From Oscillospiraceae bacterium MB24-C1 (GTDB taxonomy: Bacteria > Bacillota > Clostridia > Oscillospirales > Ruminococcaceae): a stretch of 64,000 nt of DNA. This document shows positions 1-8,179 of the stretch, piece by piece (position 1 is the stretch's first letter; each line of letters opens with the position of its first letter). The stretch is from positions 868,001 through 932,000 of the forward strand of contig CP133187.1 of assembly GCA_030913685.1 (NCBI GenBank), written 5' to 3'. Made by a program: the position numbers and the translations under genes. Under the pieces are notes generated by a model that saw only the letters and a list, made by a program, of their open reading frames with translations, was not told the DNA's origin and searched no databases.

Positions 1-1402
1 CAAGCTCGTTTGCAACGCTCATCTCTTTGGTAATTTTAATCATCTGTTGGAATTTTTCAATAATAGCGACCGAAAGCTTTTCGGCCTCCGCCGTTTTTGA
101 CATGGCGCCCCTAGAATCTTGCGCGTTGATAGCGTCGATGATAATATCACCTGTTTTGTGCAGATTATGGTGCAGCACTTCAACACTCTCCCACAGAGCC
201 AACAGCTTTTCTGAAGAGGGCTTAACCGCATAATAGAAATGGCCGAATCCGCATTTATGTTCATCGGTTTGAATCGGAATAACCGACATCTCGCGTGCCA
301 TCTTTTTAACATTGGTCATCCAGACGGTGTGTGCTTTAATGGCGCTTTCAACCGTCTCGATGAAATCCTCGTTTGAAAGGCCGCACAGCCTGCTGTTGAC
401 CATTTCGCCAGAAGCGATGGCCATGTCGCTGACCTTGGTTTCGATTTTGCCGACCGAGTCGGAAATCTCACCGATAGCGCCGCTGATCTGTTTTAAATCT
501 TCAGCCGATCTCGAAAGGTTTTGTATGTCGTTGTTGACCGTCTCTAAAGCTGTCGAAGATTCATTAAGTGAATCGCTGATGCGTCGACTGGTTTGGGCCG
601 CTTCGAAAATACGGTTCGTGATGTTGGTAGTCGCGTCCGTGCTGGTCGCCATAACACTTGAGACATTTTCAATGCTGCCGCTGACCCTGCTGATAGCATC
701 TATTGTCTTTTCAACACTGCTCTTACTCCTGTTGGAAGCGTTGTTCATTTCTTCAAGCAGCGTGTCGATATTGAGCGTCAGCTGTTTTGTGGTCTCAGAC
801 AAAATGCGAACCTCTTCCGCTACAACGGCAAAGCCCTTGCCGGCTTCGCCAGCCCTTGCAGCTTCAATTGACGCATTGAGCGACAAAAGCTTGGTCTTAT
901 CAGAAATATCATTAATGCCCTTGACAGCTTCATTAATTTTATGTATGACAAACAGCAGATCGCTGACACTTTGATCCATGTCCTTTGAAAAACCCATCAT
1001 CTCGTTGTTTTCAGCTTTGATGCTACCCAGAATATTATTGCTCTTCTCGGTGTTTTGGTTGAGAAGCTCCGCATCCTGAGAGATATTTTCAATCATGTCC
1101 GCCAGCTCTGTATTTGAATCGACAATCTGGGAGGTTGAGGAGGATATCTCCTCCGACGAAGAAGCAACCTCAGAAAACATATCGCTTAAACTTTTCGCAG
1201 AGCGTTTAATTTTATCCCTTAAAAAAGCCAGCCGGAGTTCAAAGTCGCTGATCATGGTGGCGATTTGGAAAACGCCTTTAAAAATTTCAGCCGCTCTGTA
1301 GTTTGCTTCCCTTGTGCTCTTTATTTTAGATGCTGACTGTGGTGCAATGACGGCAGATGCCGCCTTTGGGGTCTTTCCCACTTTCCGTTTCATAAATAAC
1401 AT
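1..1402 (-). CDS. Soluble methyl-accepting chemotaxis protein with C-terminal CZB zinc-binding domain (3' end outside window)
   Basis: Chemoreceptor that would control CheA activity in the cytoplasm. About 467 codons are visible and the frame is still open at base 1. The signalling tip ([18 protein letters not shown], about residues 170-190) is the highly conserved MCP hairpin. The Ser/Thr/Asn-rich heptads on both sides are the coiled coil. No membrane-spanning segment precedes it, so the receptor looks soluble. From about residue 355 the sequence shows the pattern of the chemoreceptor zinc-binding (CZB) domain: an H-x-x-W segment, KCGFGHFYY and LHHNLH, supplying the usual 3-His/1-Cys zinc site. 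In characterised CZB receptors this site senses zinc or oxidants; that role here is inference. The start at 1402 was chosen because GGAAGG lies about 8-11 bases upstream; a second ATG lies three codons in. Confidence 0.88.
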   Translation of the reverse strand, partial: MLFMKRKVGKTPKAASAVIAPQSASKIKSTREANYRAAEIFKGVFQIATMISDFELRLAFLRDKIKRSAKSLSDMFSEVASSSEEISSSTSQIVDSNTELADMIENISQDAELLNQNTEKSNNILGSIKAENNEMMGFSKDMDQSVSDLLFVIHKINEAVKGINDISDKTKLLSLNASIEAARAGEAGKGFAVVAEEVRILSETTKQLTLNIDTLLEEMNNASNRSKSSVEKTIDAISRVSGSIENVSSVMATSTDATTNITNRIFEAAQTSRRISDSLNESSTALETVNNDIQNLSRSAEDLKQISGAIGEISDSVGKIETKVSDMAIASGEMVNSRLCGLSNEDFIETVESAIKAHTVWMTNVKKMAREMSVIPIQTDEHKCGFGHFYYAVKPSSEKLLALWESVEVLHHNLHKTGDIIIDAINAQDSRGAMSKTAEAEKLSVAIIEKFQQMIKITKEMSVANEL

Positions 1403-1727
1403 TCGATTATCTTCCTTCCCTGTGTGTTAAACTTTAATGCCTTTCTTAGGTACTTAAAATATGTGATACAATTGTTCGCAAAGCATCTCGTAATATTTTA
1501 TTTTGGATATATTTGTATAAAAAAATTCAAAAAATAAGAGATAATCTCATTATATAACTGATAAGCTAATAAAACAATATCAAATCACCGACAAAAAGAG
1601 GGAAAATAGCTGTTTTTACTCTCTTGTCTGTTAATATGCACTAGTGTATGTTGAGTGCCTAATCGATAATATGCACCCCTGTACAATAAAACATCGGTAT
1701 CTTTATATTATCGAATCAAATTTTATG
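1403..1727. other. Intergenic region between divergent MCP and arsR
   Basis: AT-rich non-coding stretch. It contains a 10-bp inverted repeat, TCGATAATAT at 1663-1672 and ATATTATCGA at 1705-1714, and a direct repeat TAATATGCAC at 1632-1641 and 1667-1676. These may be regulator sites for either divergent gene, but no known consensus was recognised. Confidence 0.4.
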
Positions 1728-1756
1728 TTGACAAAATTTAATTTGCTGTATATATT
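1728..1756 (+). promoter_or_regulatory. Promoter of the ars operon
   Basis: TTGACA at 1728-1733, a 17-base spacer and TATATT at 1751-1756 form a near-consensus vegetative promoter. The predicted start of transcription lies inside the palindrome at 1763-1782, so a bound repressor would block it. Confidence 0.8.
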
Positions 1757-1762
1757 AATAAC

Positions 1763-1782
1763 ATATCAAATAATGTTGATAT
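1763..1782. promoter_or_regulatory. ArsR-type operator 1
   Basis: Palindrome ATATCAA (1763-1769), 6-base centre, TTGATAT (1776-1782). It sits between the -10 box and the arsR ribosome binding site, the classic position for ArsR autorepression. A second copy of the ATCAA-N6-TTGAT pattern lies before the permease gene. Confidence 0.75.
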
Positions 1783-1793
1783 GAGGTGATTAA

Positions 1794-2105
1794 TTGGAAA
1801 ACATCTACGAAGAACATGCAAAAGTTTTTAAGGCGTTTTGCGACGAAAAACGTTTAAGAATTCTCGAGCTGTTACGCAGCGAGGAAAAATGCGCCTGTGT
1901 TTTGTTGGAGCAGTTGGATATAGGACAGTCGGGACTTTCTTATCACATGAAAATTTTGGTCGAGTCAGGCATAGTAGAGAGTCGGCAGGAAGGTAAATGG
2001 ACGCATTACAAAATTAGCGAAAAAGGTAGTACCTACGCCCAATCTTTGCTAAAAAAGCTGACAACACCCAACATGGATACAGATGAAAATAGTTTCTGCA
2101 AATAA
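1794..2105 (+). CDS. arsR: ArsR-family metalloregulatory repressor
   Basis: Small winged-helix repressor of 103 residues, a normal length for the family. It carries the C-x-C sensor motif (Cys33, Cys35 in KCACVLLEQ) at the place where arsenite-responsive ArsR proteins bind As(III), and a further Cys16. The recognition helix follows (SGLSYHMKILVESG, about residues 46-59), then the wing (QEGKWTHYKI). The start is TTG at 1794, supported by GAGGTG at 1784-1789. The gene heads a run of permease, thioredoxin-like protein and arsenate reductase. Its likely operators are the palindromes at 1763-1782 and 2145-2162. Arsenite or another trivalent metalloid is the most probable ligand; cadmium or antimony cannot be excluded. 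Confidence 0.9.
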   Translation: MENIYEEHAKVFKAFCDEKRLRILELLRSEEKCACVLLEQLDIGQSGLSYHMKILVESGIVESRQEGKWTHYKISEKGSTYAQSLLKKLTTPNMDTDENSFCK

Positions 2106-2106
2106 T

Positions 2107-2130
2107 AAAGCCATCCGCATGATGGCTTTT
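2107..2130 (+). terminator. Short hairpin between arsR and the permease gene
   Basis: AAAGCCATC (2107-2115) pairs perfectly with GATGGCTTT (2121-2129) across a 5-base loop. It could attenuate read-through from arsR into the transporter genes. The T-run is short, so termination is probably partial. Confidence 0.55.
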
Positions 2131-2144
2131 AAACAGCCGAATAC

Positions 2145-2162
2145 ATCAAAAATATTTGATAT
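2145..2162. promoter_or_regulatory. ArsR-type operator 2, ahead of the permease gene
   Basis: ATCAAA-AATA-TTTGAT (2145-2160), followed by AT, matches the half-sites of operator 1. It lies about 35 bases before the permease start. It suggests that the transporter genes have their own ArsR-controlled promoter. Confidence 0.65.
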
Positions 2163-2196
2163 GATTGTCCTTTATTGAAAGTGAGGTATCCCCGCA

Positions 2197-3210
2197 ATGC
2201 AAATATTAAAAATGATCTGGAATTTCTTTCAGCACCAGATTCTCGGTATGAAATGGCTCGATGAGCTGATTAAAAGCGGACTTTCCGCTCTGGGACTTGA
2301 TACGTCCACCCGTCTATTTGGGAGTATTGCATTTTTTCTCTACGATGTGATCAAAATTACGATACTGCTTTGCTTCTTGATTTTTTTCATCAGTTACATT
2401 CAAAGTTACTTCCCGCCCGAGCGCAGCAAAAAAATTCTCGGAAGATTTCACGGCATTGGCGCAAACTGTGTCGCAGCGTTGCTTGGAACGGTAACACCGT
2501 TCTGCTCCTGTTCCTCCATTCCGTTGTTTATAGGATTTACGTCGGCGGGGCTCCCGGTGGGCGTGACATTCTCCTTTTTGATTTCTTCTCCGATGGTCGA
2601 TCTCGGATCGCTGCTCTTGTTAATGAGCATTTTTGGTGCAAAGGTCGCAATCATTTATGTGGTCGTCGGTCTGGTCATTGCCGTCATTGGCGGTAAGATT
2701 ATTGAGCAGCTACACATGGAAAGATATGTGGAAAGCTTTATTATGTCGGCTGGGAGTGTGGACATTGAATCGCCTGATCTGACAAAAAAAGACCGACTGA
2801 TATATGCAAAGGAGCAGATGCTCTCCACTTTCAAAAAGGTTTTCCCCTATATCCTGGTTGGTGTTGGCATAGGCGCTGTTATACACAACTGGATTCCGGA
2901 AGAATGGGTAGCGCTCGTACTCGGAAGTAAAAATCCTTTCGGTGTTGTTCTTGCAACCCTTATTGGTGTCCCAATGTATGCTGACATTTTTGGTACTATC
3001 CCGATTGCGGAGGCTCTTTTATACAAAGGTGCCCAGCTTGGTACCATCCTATCGTTTATGATGGCCGTTACCACATTGTCGCTGCCATCCATGATTATGC
3101 TTCGCAAGGCGGTCAAACCAAAATTGCTGGCATTGTTCATTACAATCTGCACGGTTGGAATCATTATCGTAGGTTACTTTTTCAACTCAATTCAGGGATT
3201 CATTGTATAG
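2197..3210 (+). CDS. ArsP/YraQ-type permease
   Basis: Polytopic membrane protein of 337 residues with about eight hydrophobic segments. The signature TPFCSCSSIPLF (residues 100-111) with its Cys pair, the conserved second half (GVPMYADIFGTIPIAEAL) and a matching length identify the ArsP_1/DUF318 permease family. Characterised ArsP members export trivalent organoarsenicals, and others are linked with mercury or selenium compounds. The neighbouring arsR and arsC favour arsenic here. The gene follows its own palindromic operator and has GTGAGG about 10 bases upstream. The next gene begins 38 bases downstream. There is no separate ArsB or Acr3 gene nearby, so this protein is the only candidate exporter in the operon. 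Confidence 0.85.
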   Translation: MQILKMIWNFFQHQILGMKWLDELIKSGLSALGLDTSTRLFGSIAFFLYDVIKITILLCFLIFFISYIQSYFPPERSKKILGRFHGIGANCVAALLGTVTPFCSCSSIPLFIGFTSAGLPVGVTFSFLISSPMVDLGSLLLLMSIFGAKVAIIYVVVGLVIAVIGGKIIEQLHMERYVESFIMSAGSVDIESPDLTKKDRLIYAKEQMLSTFKKVFPYILVGVGIGAVIHNWIPEEWVALVLGSKNPFGVVLATLIGVPMYADIFGTIPIAEALLYKGAQLGTILSFMMAVTTLSLPSMIMLRKAVKPKLLALFITICTVGIIIVGYFFNSIQGFIV

Positions 3211-3248
3211 GTTACAATAAAATAAAAATTCATAAAGGAGCGTATAGC

Positions 3249-3599
3249 ATGTCACTTTTTAAATTTGGAAAGAAAAAAGAAGAAACCCCCGGCTGCTGCT
3301 GCGGCGGCAATTGTGACGCCAAAAGTATGACACAAGCAGAGTCTTCAAAGGCAACAGGCGCTAGCGTGAAGATATTGGGAAGCGGGTGCGCGAAATGCAA
3401 TCAGCTTGAAGCAGCGACAAAAGAGGCTCTGGAACAGCTAGGCATGGATACGACGGTCGACCATGTGTCGGATTTTTCACAGATCTCAGCTTACGGTGTG
3501 ATGTCCACCCCCGCCCTTGTTGTTGACGGAAAAGTGGTCGCTTATGGCAAGGTTCTAAAAACCGAGGAAGTTGTAAAAATCCTTCAAAAAGTTAGATGA
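3249..3599 (+). CDS. Thioredoxin-like small disulfide protein with Cys-rich N-terminus
   Basis: 116 residues. The C-terminal 75 residues match the thioredoxin_3 (redox-active disulfide protein 2) family, with active site GSGCAKC (Cys47, Cys50) and the cis-Pro segment STPALVVDGK. The N-terminal 35 residues are an added tail holding Cys16-17-18 and Cys22 (PGCCCGGNCD), which could bind a thiophilic metal. In many genomes this type of protein travels with ArsP/YraQ permeases, as it does here. A role in passing electrons or metalloids to the permease or ArsC is inference. AAAGGAG precedes the ATG. It is co-directional with arsC, 194 bases upstream of it. Confidence 0.85.
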   Translation: MSLFKFGKKKEETPGCCCGGNCDAKSMTQAESSKATGASVKILGSGCAKCNQLEAATKEALEQLGMDTTVDHVSDFSQISAYGVMSTPALVVDGKVVAYGKVLKTEEVVKILQKVR

Positions 3600-3793
3600 T
3601 TCCGATTTTGACATAGTAACAAAATACACCACTTGGCTTATCTGACTAACAAGTTATGCCAGACATCTAAAAGTTTTGAGCATTACTATCACCGACATTT
3701 TTATTTTCTCATTACCCGATGATGTTATTCTAAATAGCCCACTGCGGACCAGTGCTGCAGACTGTTCTTGCAAAAATGAAAAGGAATGAAAAG

Positions 3794-4183
3794 ATGAATA
3801 AAGTAGCGTTTATCTGTGTTCACAACTCCTGTCGAAGCCAGATTGCCGAAGCGCTGGGGAAGCAATTGGCCGCCGATATCTTTGAAAGTTATTCTGCGGG
3901 CACAGAGCTTAAAGATCGCATAAATCCAGACGCGGTTCGTCTCATGAAGCAGGTTTATAAAATTGATATGGAACAAAGCCAGCGTCCCAAGCTGCTCGCA
4001 GAGCTCCCACCAGTAGATGTAATCGTTACAATGGGATGTAATGTAGAATGTCCCTTTCTGCCTTGCGAGCGCCGTGAAGACTGGGGCCTGTCTGACCCAA
4101 CGGGAAAGAGCGACGCAGAGTTTCTTGCTGTAATTCAGACGATAGAGGAAAAAATAAAAGACTTGGCGAATTCATTGAGATAA
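3794..4183 (+). CDS. arsC: Arsenate reductase, thioredoxin-coupled (low-MW phosphatase fold)
   Basis: 129-residue cytoplasmic enzyme reducing arsenate to arsenite. It has the phosphatase-like P-loop C-x5-R (CVHNSCR, Cys8 to Arg14), the redox cysteines downstream (Cys82, with Cys86 or Cys91 as partner, in GCNVECPFLPC) and the DWGLSDP segment with the general acid Asp. This pattern is that of the B. subtilis/S. aureus-type ArsC, recycled by thioredoxin. The start at 3794 was chosen over an upstream in-frame ATG at 3752 because AAGGA lies 8 bases before it and the family begins at this point. It is the last gene of the ars run; a strong terminator follows. Confidence 0.92.
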   Translation: MNKVAFICVHNSCRSQIAEALGKQLAADIFESYSAGTELKDRINPDAVRLMKQVYKIDMEQSQRPKLLAELPPVDVIVTMGCNVECPFLPCERREDWGLSDPTGKSDAEFLAVIQTIEEKIKDLANSLR

Positions 4184-4190
4184 ACATATT

Positions 4191-4222
4191 GGCCGGCAGT
4201 TTGTAAAACTGCCGGCCTTTAA
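4191..4222 (+). terminator. Terminator after arsC
   Basis: GGCCGGCAGTTT (4191-4202) and AAACTGCCGGCC (4206-4217) form a 12-bp perfect stem with a 3-base loop, followed by TTTAATTTG. It ends the ars operon. Confidence 0.88.
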
Positions 4223-4305
4223 TTTGACACCGTACCACTTATTTTCCACAGATGATCTCTTTTTTACAAACGAGTTAAACAGCGATGCCCTTATCGAGGT
4301 AAAGG

Positions 4306-4947
4306 TCAAAACCAGTCGCTATTCCTATAACTGCTGTAAGCCGCCGCAAATTCACTGTTATTACGAATAAATATATGTGCCAAAGCTGGGTCAAAACGCG
4401 TCCCCGCCCCCTGCGTAATAATATGACACGCAGCCTGGTGATTGTCCCCTTCCTGAACAGTTTCTCTGTCGTAACAATCACAAATGGCCGTAATACGCGC
4501 AACAAGCGGAATCTTGTTGCCGCATAGACCAAAGGGATAGCCATTGCCATTCCAATGTTCATGATGGTAGACGGCCGCGTCACAGCACAAAAAAATCAAG
4601 CAATCGGGTATGCCCGAAACGATGCGGCTGGCCATATAATCAAAAAGCCGCATTGCAAGCAGTGTATGCTGGCCAACAATCAGCCGTTCTTTCATCGTCA
4701 GTTGCTCGCTCTTAAAAAGTATTTCTCTCGGCAACCACACTTTTCCAACGTCATGATAAAAGGCCGCTTCACTGATCTGTTCGATTTTCCGCTGGCTAAA
4801 CCTCTTTGAGAACATCTGGCAATCGTTCATCTTTTTAGCCATGATACCGGCATAAATACCGACACCGATCATATGATCAATCTGTTGCTCCGGTAGCTTT
4901 TTCAACAGGTTTTTGATATCGGCAGCAGAATGGATAGAAGGCGGCAT
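4306..4947 (-). CDS. HD-GYP domain protein, probable cyclic di-GMP phosphodiesterase
   Basis: 213 residues, almost entirely one HD-GYP domain. Visible landmarks are YHDVGK (His65-Asp66), YHHEHWNGNGYP (residues 127-138), the following G-x-I-x-x-x-ARI segment, and AGTRFDPAL near residue 181. HD-GYP enzymes hydrolyse cyclic di-GMP or related dinucleotides; activity here is predicted only. No sensory domain is present upstream. The start at 4947 has AGAGGGAG just upstream. The frame stays open as far as about 5100, so a longer protein is possible, but that extension runs into a transposase relic and hairpin. The gene stands alone and could have lost its original N-terminus. Confidence 0.72.
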   Translation of the reverse strand: MPPSIHSAADIKNLLKKLPEQQIDHMIGVGIYAGIMAKKMNDCQMFSKRFSQRKIEQISEAAFYHDVGKVWLPREILFKSEQLTMKERLIVGQHTLLAMRLFDYMASRIVSGIPDCLIFLCCDAAVYHHEHWNGNGYPFGLCGNKIPLVARITAICDCYDRETVQEGDNHQAACHIITQGAGTRFDPALAHIFIRNNSEFAAAYSSYRNSDWF

Positions 4948-5064
4948 AAAACTCCCTCTTTTCAAAGGTAATGCACTATGCTTCTCCAGAATCAGACGTG
5001 ACATGCTCCCGATGTAAGACCACTTTGTTGTAGAGAATAGCAATTGATAAATGGCGGTAATCGC

Positions 5065-5109
5065 AGCATTGGGATGTTGAAAACGAAGCGCTTTCAACAT
5101 CCCAATGCT
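5065..5109. repeat. 18-bp perfect inverted repeat
   Basis: The arm at 5065-5082 (begins AGCATTGGGATG) is an exact reverse complement of 5092-5109, around a 9-base loop. The left arm lies inside the upstream open extension of the HD-GYP frame and the right arm inside a transposase remnant. It may be a footprint of IS-related rearrangement. Confidence 0.85.
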
Positions 5110-5245
5110 TTCTCATACCACTTTGAATATTCTTTCCGGAAGCGGGATAATATCCCAGCGCACTGTATGGACGTATGGTATTGTATGCTCGTACCCAACG
5201 GTAAGCAAGACTTTAGCTTTATAGGTATCAAATCTGCGAATCAGT
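5088..5245 (-). pseudogene. Remnant of an IS transposase C-terminus (IS3-like, DDE integrase type)
   Basis: Read on the minus strand, bases just below 5210 encode a segment with YRWVRAYNTIRPYSALGYYP. This is the typical C-terminal signature of the rve/DDE transposase of IS3-type elements (consensus YN-x-x-RPHSALGY). The frame upstream of it is interrupted by a stop and continues in a different frame, so the remnant is frameshifted as well as truncated. No complete element, terminal repeats or target duplication could be found. The 18-bp inverted repeat overlaps its distal end. Confidence 0.7.
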
Positions 5246-5556
5246 AATTAATGGCAGAGCACCATTGAATAATCTTACATAGTCGTTTTGCCAAGACTAC
5301 TTGGTAGAATATACATTGGCACCACCTCTATCTTACAAAGCGATTTCCCCTCTACATTTAATGGGAAGAGGTACAGGTCGATTTCCTTCCTTGGGGCGAT
5401 ATCAAGCCAACAAACTATATCATATTCATAAATTTAAAATTATCAAGGGGCCGTCCAGTAATGCTTAGGACAGGCTTTTTTAGCAACTACGCTAAAGTCA
5501 ACCGGGCATAGGTAAAATCAACTACTGGAACAAATTTTCGTGGGTTAAGACCGATT
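5246..5556. other. Intergenic region, no gene recognised
   Basis: About 310 bases between the IS remnant and the end of livF. A bulged hairpin at 5453-5479 (GCCGTCC pairing with GGACAGGC) followed by TTTTTT would act as a terminator on the plus strand, but no plus-strand gene precedes it. It may be debris of the degraded element. Confidence 0.4.
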
Positions 5557-6264
5557 TTAATCACCGCCGAGGTAGGCTCTTCGTACACTGTCACTTTGAA
5601 TCAACTCGGCGCCGGTGCCAGAAAGCTCTATTTTGCCGGTTTCAAGCACATAGGCGCGGTCAGCAATTGAAAGCGCCATCTGAGCGTTCTGCTCAACAAG
5701 CAGCACTGTCGTACCATCTTTGTGCAGTTGTGTAATAATTTCAAAAATCTGTTCAACCAATAGTGGCGCCAAGCCCATAGAAGGTTCATCAAGCATCAGT
5801 AACTTTGGGTGGCTCATCAGCGCGCGGCCCATGGCCAACATCTGCTGCTCACCGCCCGAAAGGGTGCCACTGACTTGCTTTCTGCGCTCCTTCAGGCGAG
5901 GGAATTGTTGATACACCCGCTCAATATCGGCGGCGACTCCAGCGCTCGGCTGGGTGTATGCGCCCATCTCAAGGTTTTCCTGCACGCTCATCTGCAAAAA
6001 GATGCGCCGCCCCTCAGGCACTTGTGCCAGTCCTCGTTGCAAAATTTTATGCGGTTCAACGGCCGAAATATTCTCACCGTTAAAATGGATTGAGCCTGTT
6101 TTGCTGCGCAGTAGCCCCGAAACAGTGTTCAATACGGTGGATTTTCCCGCGCCGTTTGCGCCGATTAGTGTGACAATCTCCCCTTCGTTAACCGAAAACG
6201 AGACGCCCTTTATCGCATGGATGCTGCCATAAAATACATTGATATCCTCAACCTGCAACAGCAT
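5557..6264 (-). CDS. livF: Branched-chain amino-acid ABC transporter ATP-binding protein LivF
   Basis: 235-residue cytoplasmic ATPase. Walker A is GANGAGKS (about residues 35-42), the signature is LSGGEQQM, and Walker B is LLMLDEPSMGLAP; all residues needed for ATP hydrolysis are present. The short length, the start MLLQVEDINVFYG and the MGLAP sequence after Walker B are typical of LivF rather than LivG. It is the last gene of livK-H-M-G-F and begins 3 bases after the livG stop, so it is surely co-transcribed. Confidence 0.93.
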   Translation of the reverse strand: MLLQVEDINVFYGSIHAIKGVSFSVNEGEIVTLIGANGAGKSTVLNTVSGLLRSKTGSIHFNGENISAVEPHKILQRGLAQVPEGRRIFLQMSVQENLEMGAYTQPSAGVAADIERVYQQFPRLKERRKQVSGTLSGGEQQMLAMGRALMSHPKLLMLDEPSMGLAPLLVEQIFEIITQLHKDGTTVLLVEQNAQMALSIADRAYVLETGKIELSGTGAELIQSDSVRRAYLGGD

Positions 6265-6267
6265 AAC

Positions 6268-7098
6268 TCAACCCTCCTTTTTCTTGCCAAGATAGGCTTC
6301 AATGACCTTCGGGTTCGCCTGAATCTCAGCCGGCGTGCCCTTGGCGATGATCTTGCCGTAATTGAGCACGGCGATGCCCTCACAGATACCCATAACAAGT
6401 TTCATATCATGCTCGATGAGCATGATGGCAATCGCAAAGGTGTCGCGAATTTTGCGGATATTCTCCATCAGCTCCGCCGTTTCGGAGGGGTTCATGCCTG
6501 CGGCGGGTTCGTCGAGCAGTAAGAGGCTCGGATTTGTACCCAGTGCGCGCACAATTTCCAGGCGGCGTTGCGCGCCGTAGGGCAGGCTGCCCGCCTTGGC
6601 GTTTGCCATGTCTTCCATGTTAAAGATCGAGAGCAGCTCGAGTGCACGCTCATGAACGATCTTTTCCTCTTTCCAATAGCGCGGCAAGCGTAAAACGCCG
6701 TCCCACATCGAATATTTCATCTGGTTATGCAGCCCGATCTTGACGTTGTCCTCAACGGTCAGCGTTGGAAACAGGCGAATGTTCTGAAATGTTCTGGCGA
6801 TGCCCGCGCGGTTGACCTGAATGGTGTTCATACCGTGGGTATCCTTGCCGTCGAGCAGAATAGTGCCGCGCGTCGGCTGATAAACCTTGGTTAAAAGGTT
6901 AAACACCGTGGTCTTGCCCGCACCGTTGGGGCCGATCAGACCTGCGATTTCGGTGCGACCAATCGTCAGGTTAAAGTTATCCACAGCGGTCAAACCGCCA
7001 AAGTCAATACCAAGCCCGATCGCCTCTAGTACGGGAGATTTGTCGATGTCCCGCTCGGGGATAATCGCGCTGCTGGGTATCGGTACCATTTTAGCCAT
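6268..7098 (-). CDS. livG: Branched-chain amino-acid ABC transporter ATP-binding protein LivG
   Basis: About 276 residues. It contains Walker A GPNGAGKT, a family-typical signature (LPYGAQRRLEI), Walker B LLLLDEPAAGMNP, and the H-loop in LIEHDMKLVM. The long insert between Walker A and signature and the C-terminal IEAYLGKK tail are typical of LivG. The start at 7098 is preferred over upstream codons because AAGGAGG lies 9 bases before it; this gives an 8-base overlap with livM, a common translational coupling. The N-terminus has about 25 extra polar residues before the ABC domain. Confidence 0.93.
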   Translation of the reverse strand: MAKMVPIPSSAIIPERDIDKSPVLEAIGLGIDFGGLTAVDNFNLTIGRTEIAGLIGPNGAGKTTVFNLLTKVYQPTRGTILLDGKDTHGMNTIQVNRAGIARTFQNIRLFPTLTVEDNVKIGLHNQMKYSMWDGVLRLPRYWKEEKIVHERALELLSIFNMEDMANAKAGSLPYGAQRRLEIVRALGTNPSLLLLDEPAAGMNPSETAELMENIRKIRDTFAIAIMLIEHDMKLVMGICEGIAVLNYGKIIAKGTPAEIQANPKVIEAYLGKKKEG

Positions 7099-8170
7099 TT
7101 TGCGCGCCCTCCTTGCGGACTGATTTTTTTGCGGCCGCCTTTTCTTTAAATTGTTCAAACAGGCGGCGACCCTTTTCGCCGTGAGTCAGAAGCATGACTG
7201 CGACAAGCACAATGGCATAAACCAACATGCGGTAATCACTGAAGCTGCGCAACAGCTCAGGCAGCACAGTAAGCACCGCCGCAGCGATAATTGAGCCGCG
7301 GATATTGCCCATACCGCCCAACACGACAAACACCAGAACAAGAATAGAGGTATTAAAATCAAACTTTTTAGCCACCACGGTGGAGTAGTTCATGGCAAAC
7401 AGCACGCCGGCCATTCCCGCCAGCACCGCCGAGGTTGAAAAGGCCATCAGCTTATATTTCGTGATATTAACGCCAAGCGATTCGGCAGCGATTCGGTTGT
7501 CGCGCAGCGCCATAACCGCCCTTCCGGCACGACTATTGATCAGATTCTGTACAATAATCAATGTGACGATAACCAGTGCAAAGCCCATGGTAAAAGTCGA
7601 AAGTTTGGTTACGCCCACCGCGCCCATCGGCCCGTTCATGATGACCGTTCCGCCATCGGCAAGACCCAGAGACGCCGAGTCGGTCATGCTCAGGTGCAGC
7701 CCGTTTTTGTCCACGCCTATATAAAGGCAGTTGACAACATTTTTGACAATTTCGCCAAATGCCAGCGTGACAATCGCCAGATAGTCACCCTGCAGGCGCA
7801 GTACCGGCACACCGACCAGTAGACTGGTCAGCCCGGCGATAATGCCGCCTGCCAGCATGGCGATTACCAGCCGGAGCGGCGAGAACGCAATAACGTTTTT
7901 AAGGCTCATCGTTACGATAACGCCGGTGAAAGCACCGACGCTCATAAAGCCAGCGTGGCCCAAGCTTAGTTCGCCCAGAATACCAACGGTGAGGTTGAGT
8001 GAAACCGCCATTACAATATAGGCACAAATTGGAACGAGCTGGCCTTTTAGCGAACTGGAAAGCTGCCCGCCCGACATAAGTGTTTGTAAAATGATAAACG
8101 CAACCGTAACAAGGATGTAATTAAGAAAGTTGTTTTGGGCGGTTTTATTCATTGCCTTAATTTTTTTCAT
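7091..8170 (-). CDS. livM: Branched-chain amino-acid ABC transporter permease LivM
   Basis: 359-residue inner-membrane permease with about ten hydrophobic segments. The family signature region GVPVLRLQGDYLAIVTLAFGEI and the EAA-like loop (LRDNRIAAESLGVN) are clear. Length and order fit LivM. It lies 9 bases after livH and overlaps livG by 8 bases. The basic tail (EKAAAKKSVRKEGA) is cytoplasmic. Confidence 0.93.
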   Translation of the reverse strand: MKKIKAMNKTAQNNFLNYILVTVAFIILQTLMSGGQLSSSLKGQLVPICAYIVMAVSLNLTVGILGELSLGHAGFMSVGAFTGVIVTMSLKNVIAFSPLRLVIAMLAGGIIAGLTSLLVGVPVLRLQGDYLAIVTLAFGEIVKNVVNCLYIGVDKNGLHLSMTDSASLGLADGGTVIMNGPMGAVGVTKLSTFTMGFALVIVTLIIVQNLINSRAGRAVMALRDNRIAAESLGVNITKYKLMAFSTSAVLAGMAGVLFAMNYSTVVAKKFDFNTSILVLVFVVLGGMGNIRGSIIAAAVLTVLPELLRSFSDYRMLVYAIVLVAVMLLTHGEKGRRLFEQFKEKAAAKKSVRKEGAQNG

Positions 8171-8179
8171 ATTTTCCGC

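Noticed and set aside
312-974. Plus-strand open frame of 220 codons
   Set aside because: It is the antisense of the conserved chemoreceptor signalling domain, is Ser/Leu-rich without a family match, and lacks a ribosome binding site.
4275-4583. Minus-strand 102-codon frame
   Set aside because: Out of frame with the HD-GYP domain that it overlaps; Arg/Leu-rich shadow without motifs.
5453-5487. Plus-strand terminator
   Set aside because: Hairpin is bulged and no plus-strand gene lies upstream, so it is only mentioned as part of the spacer.
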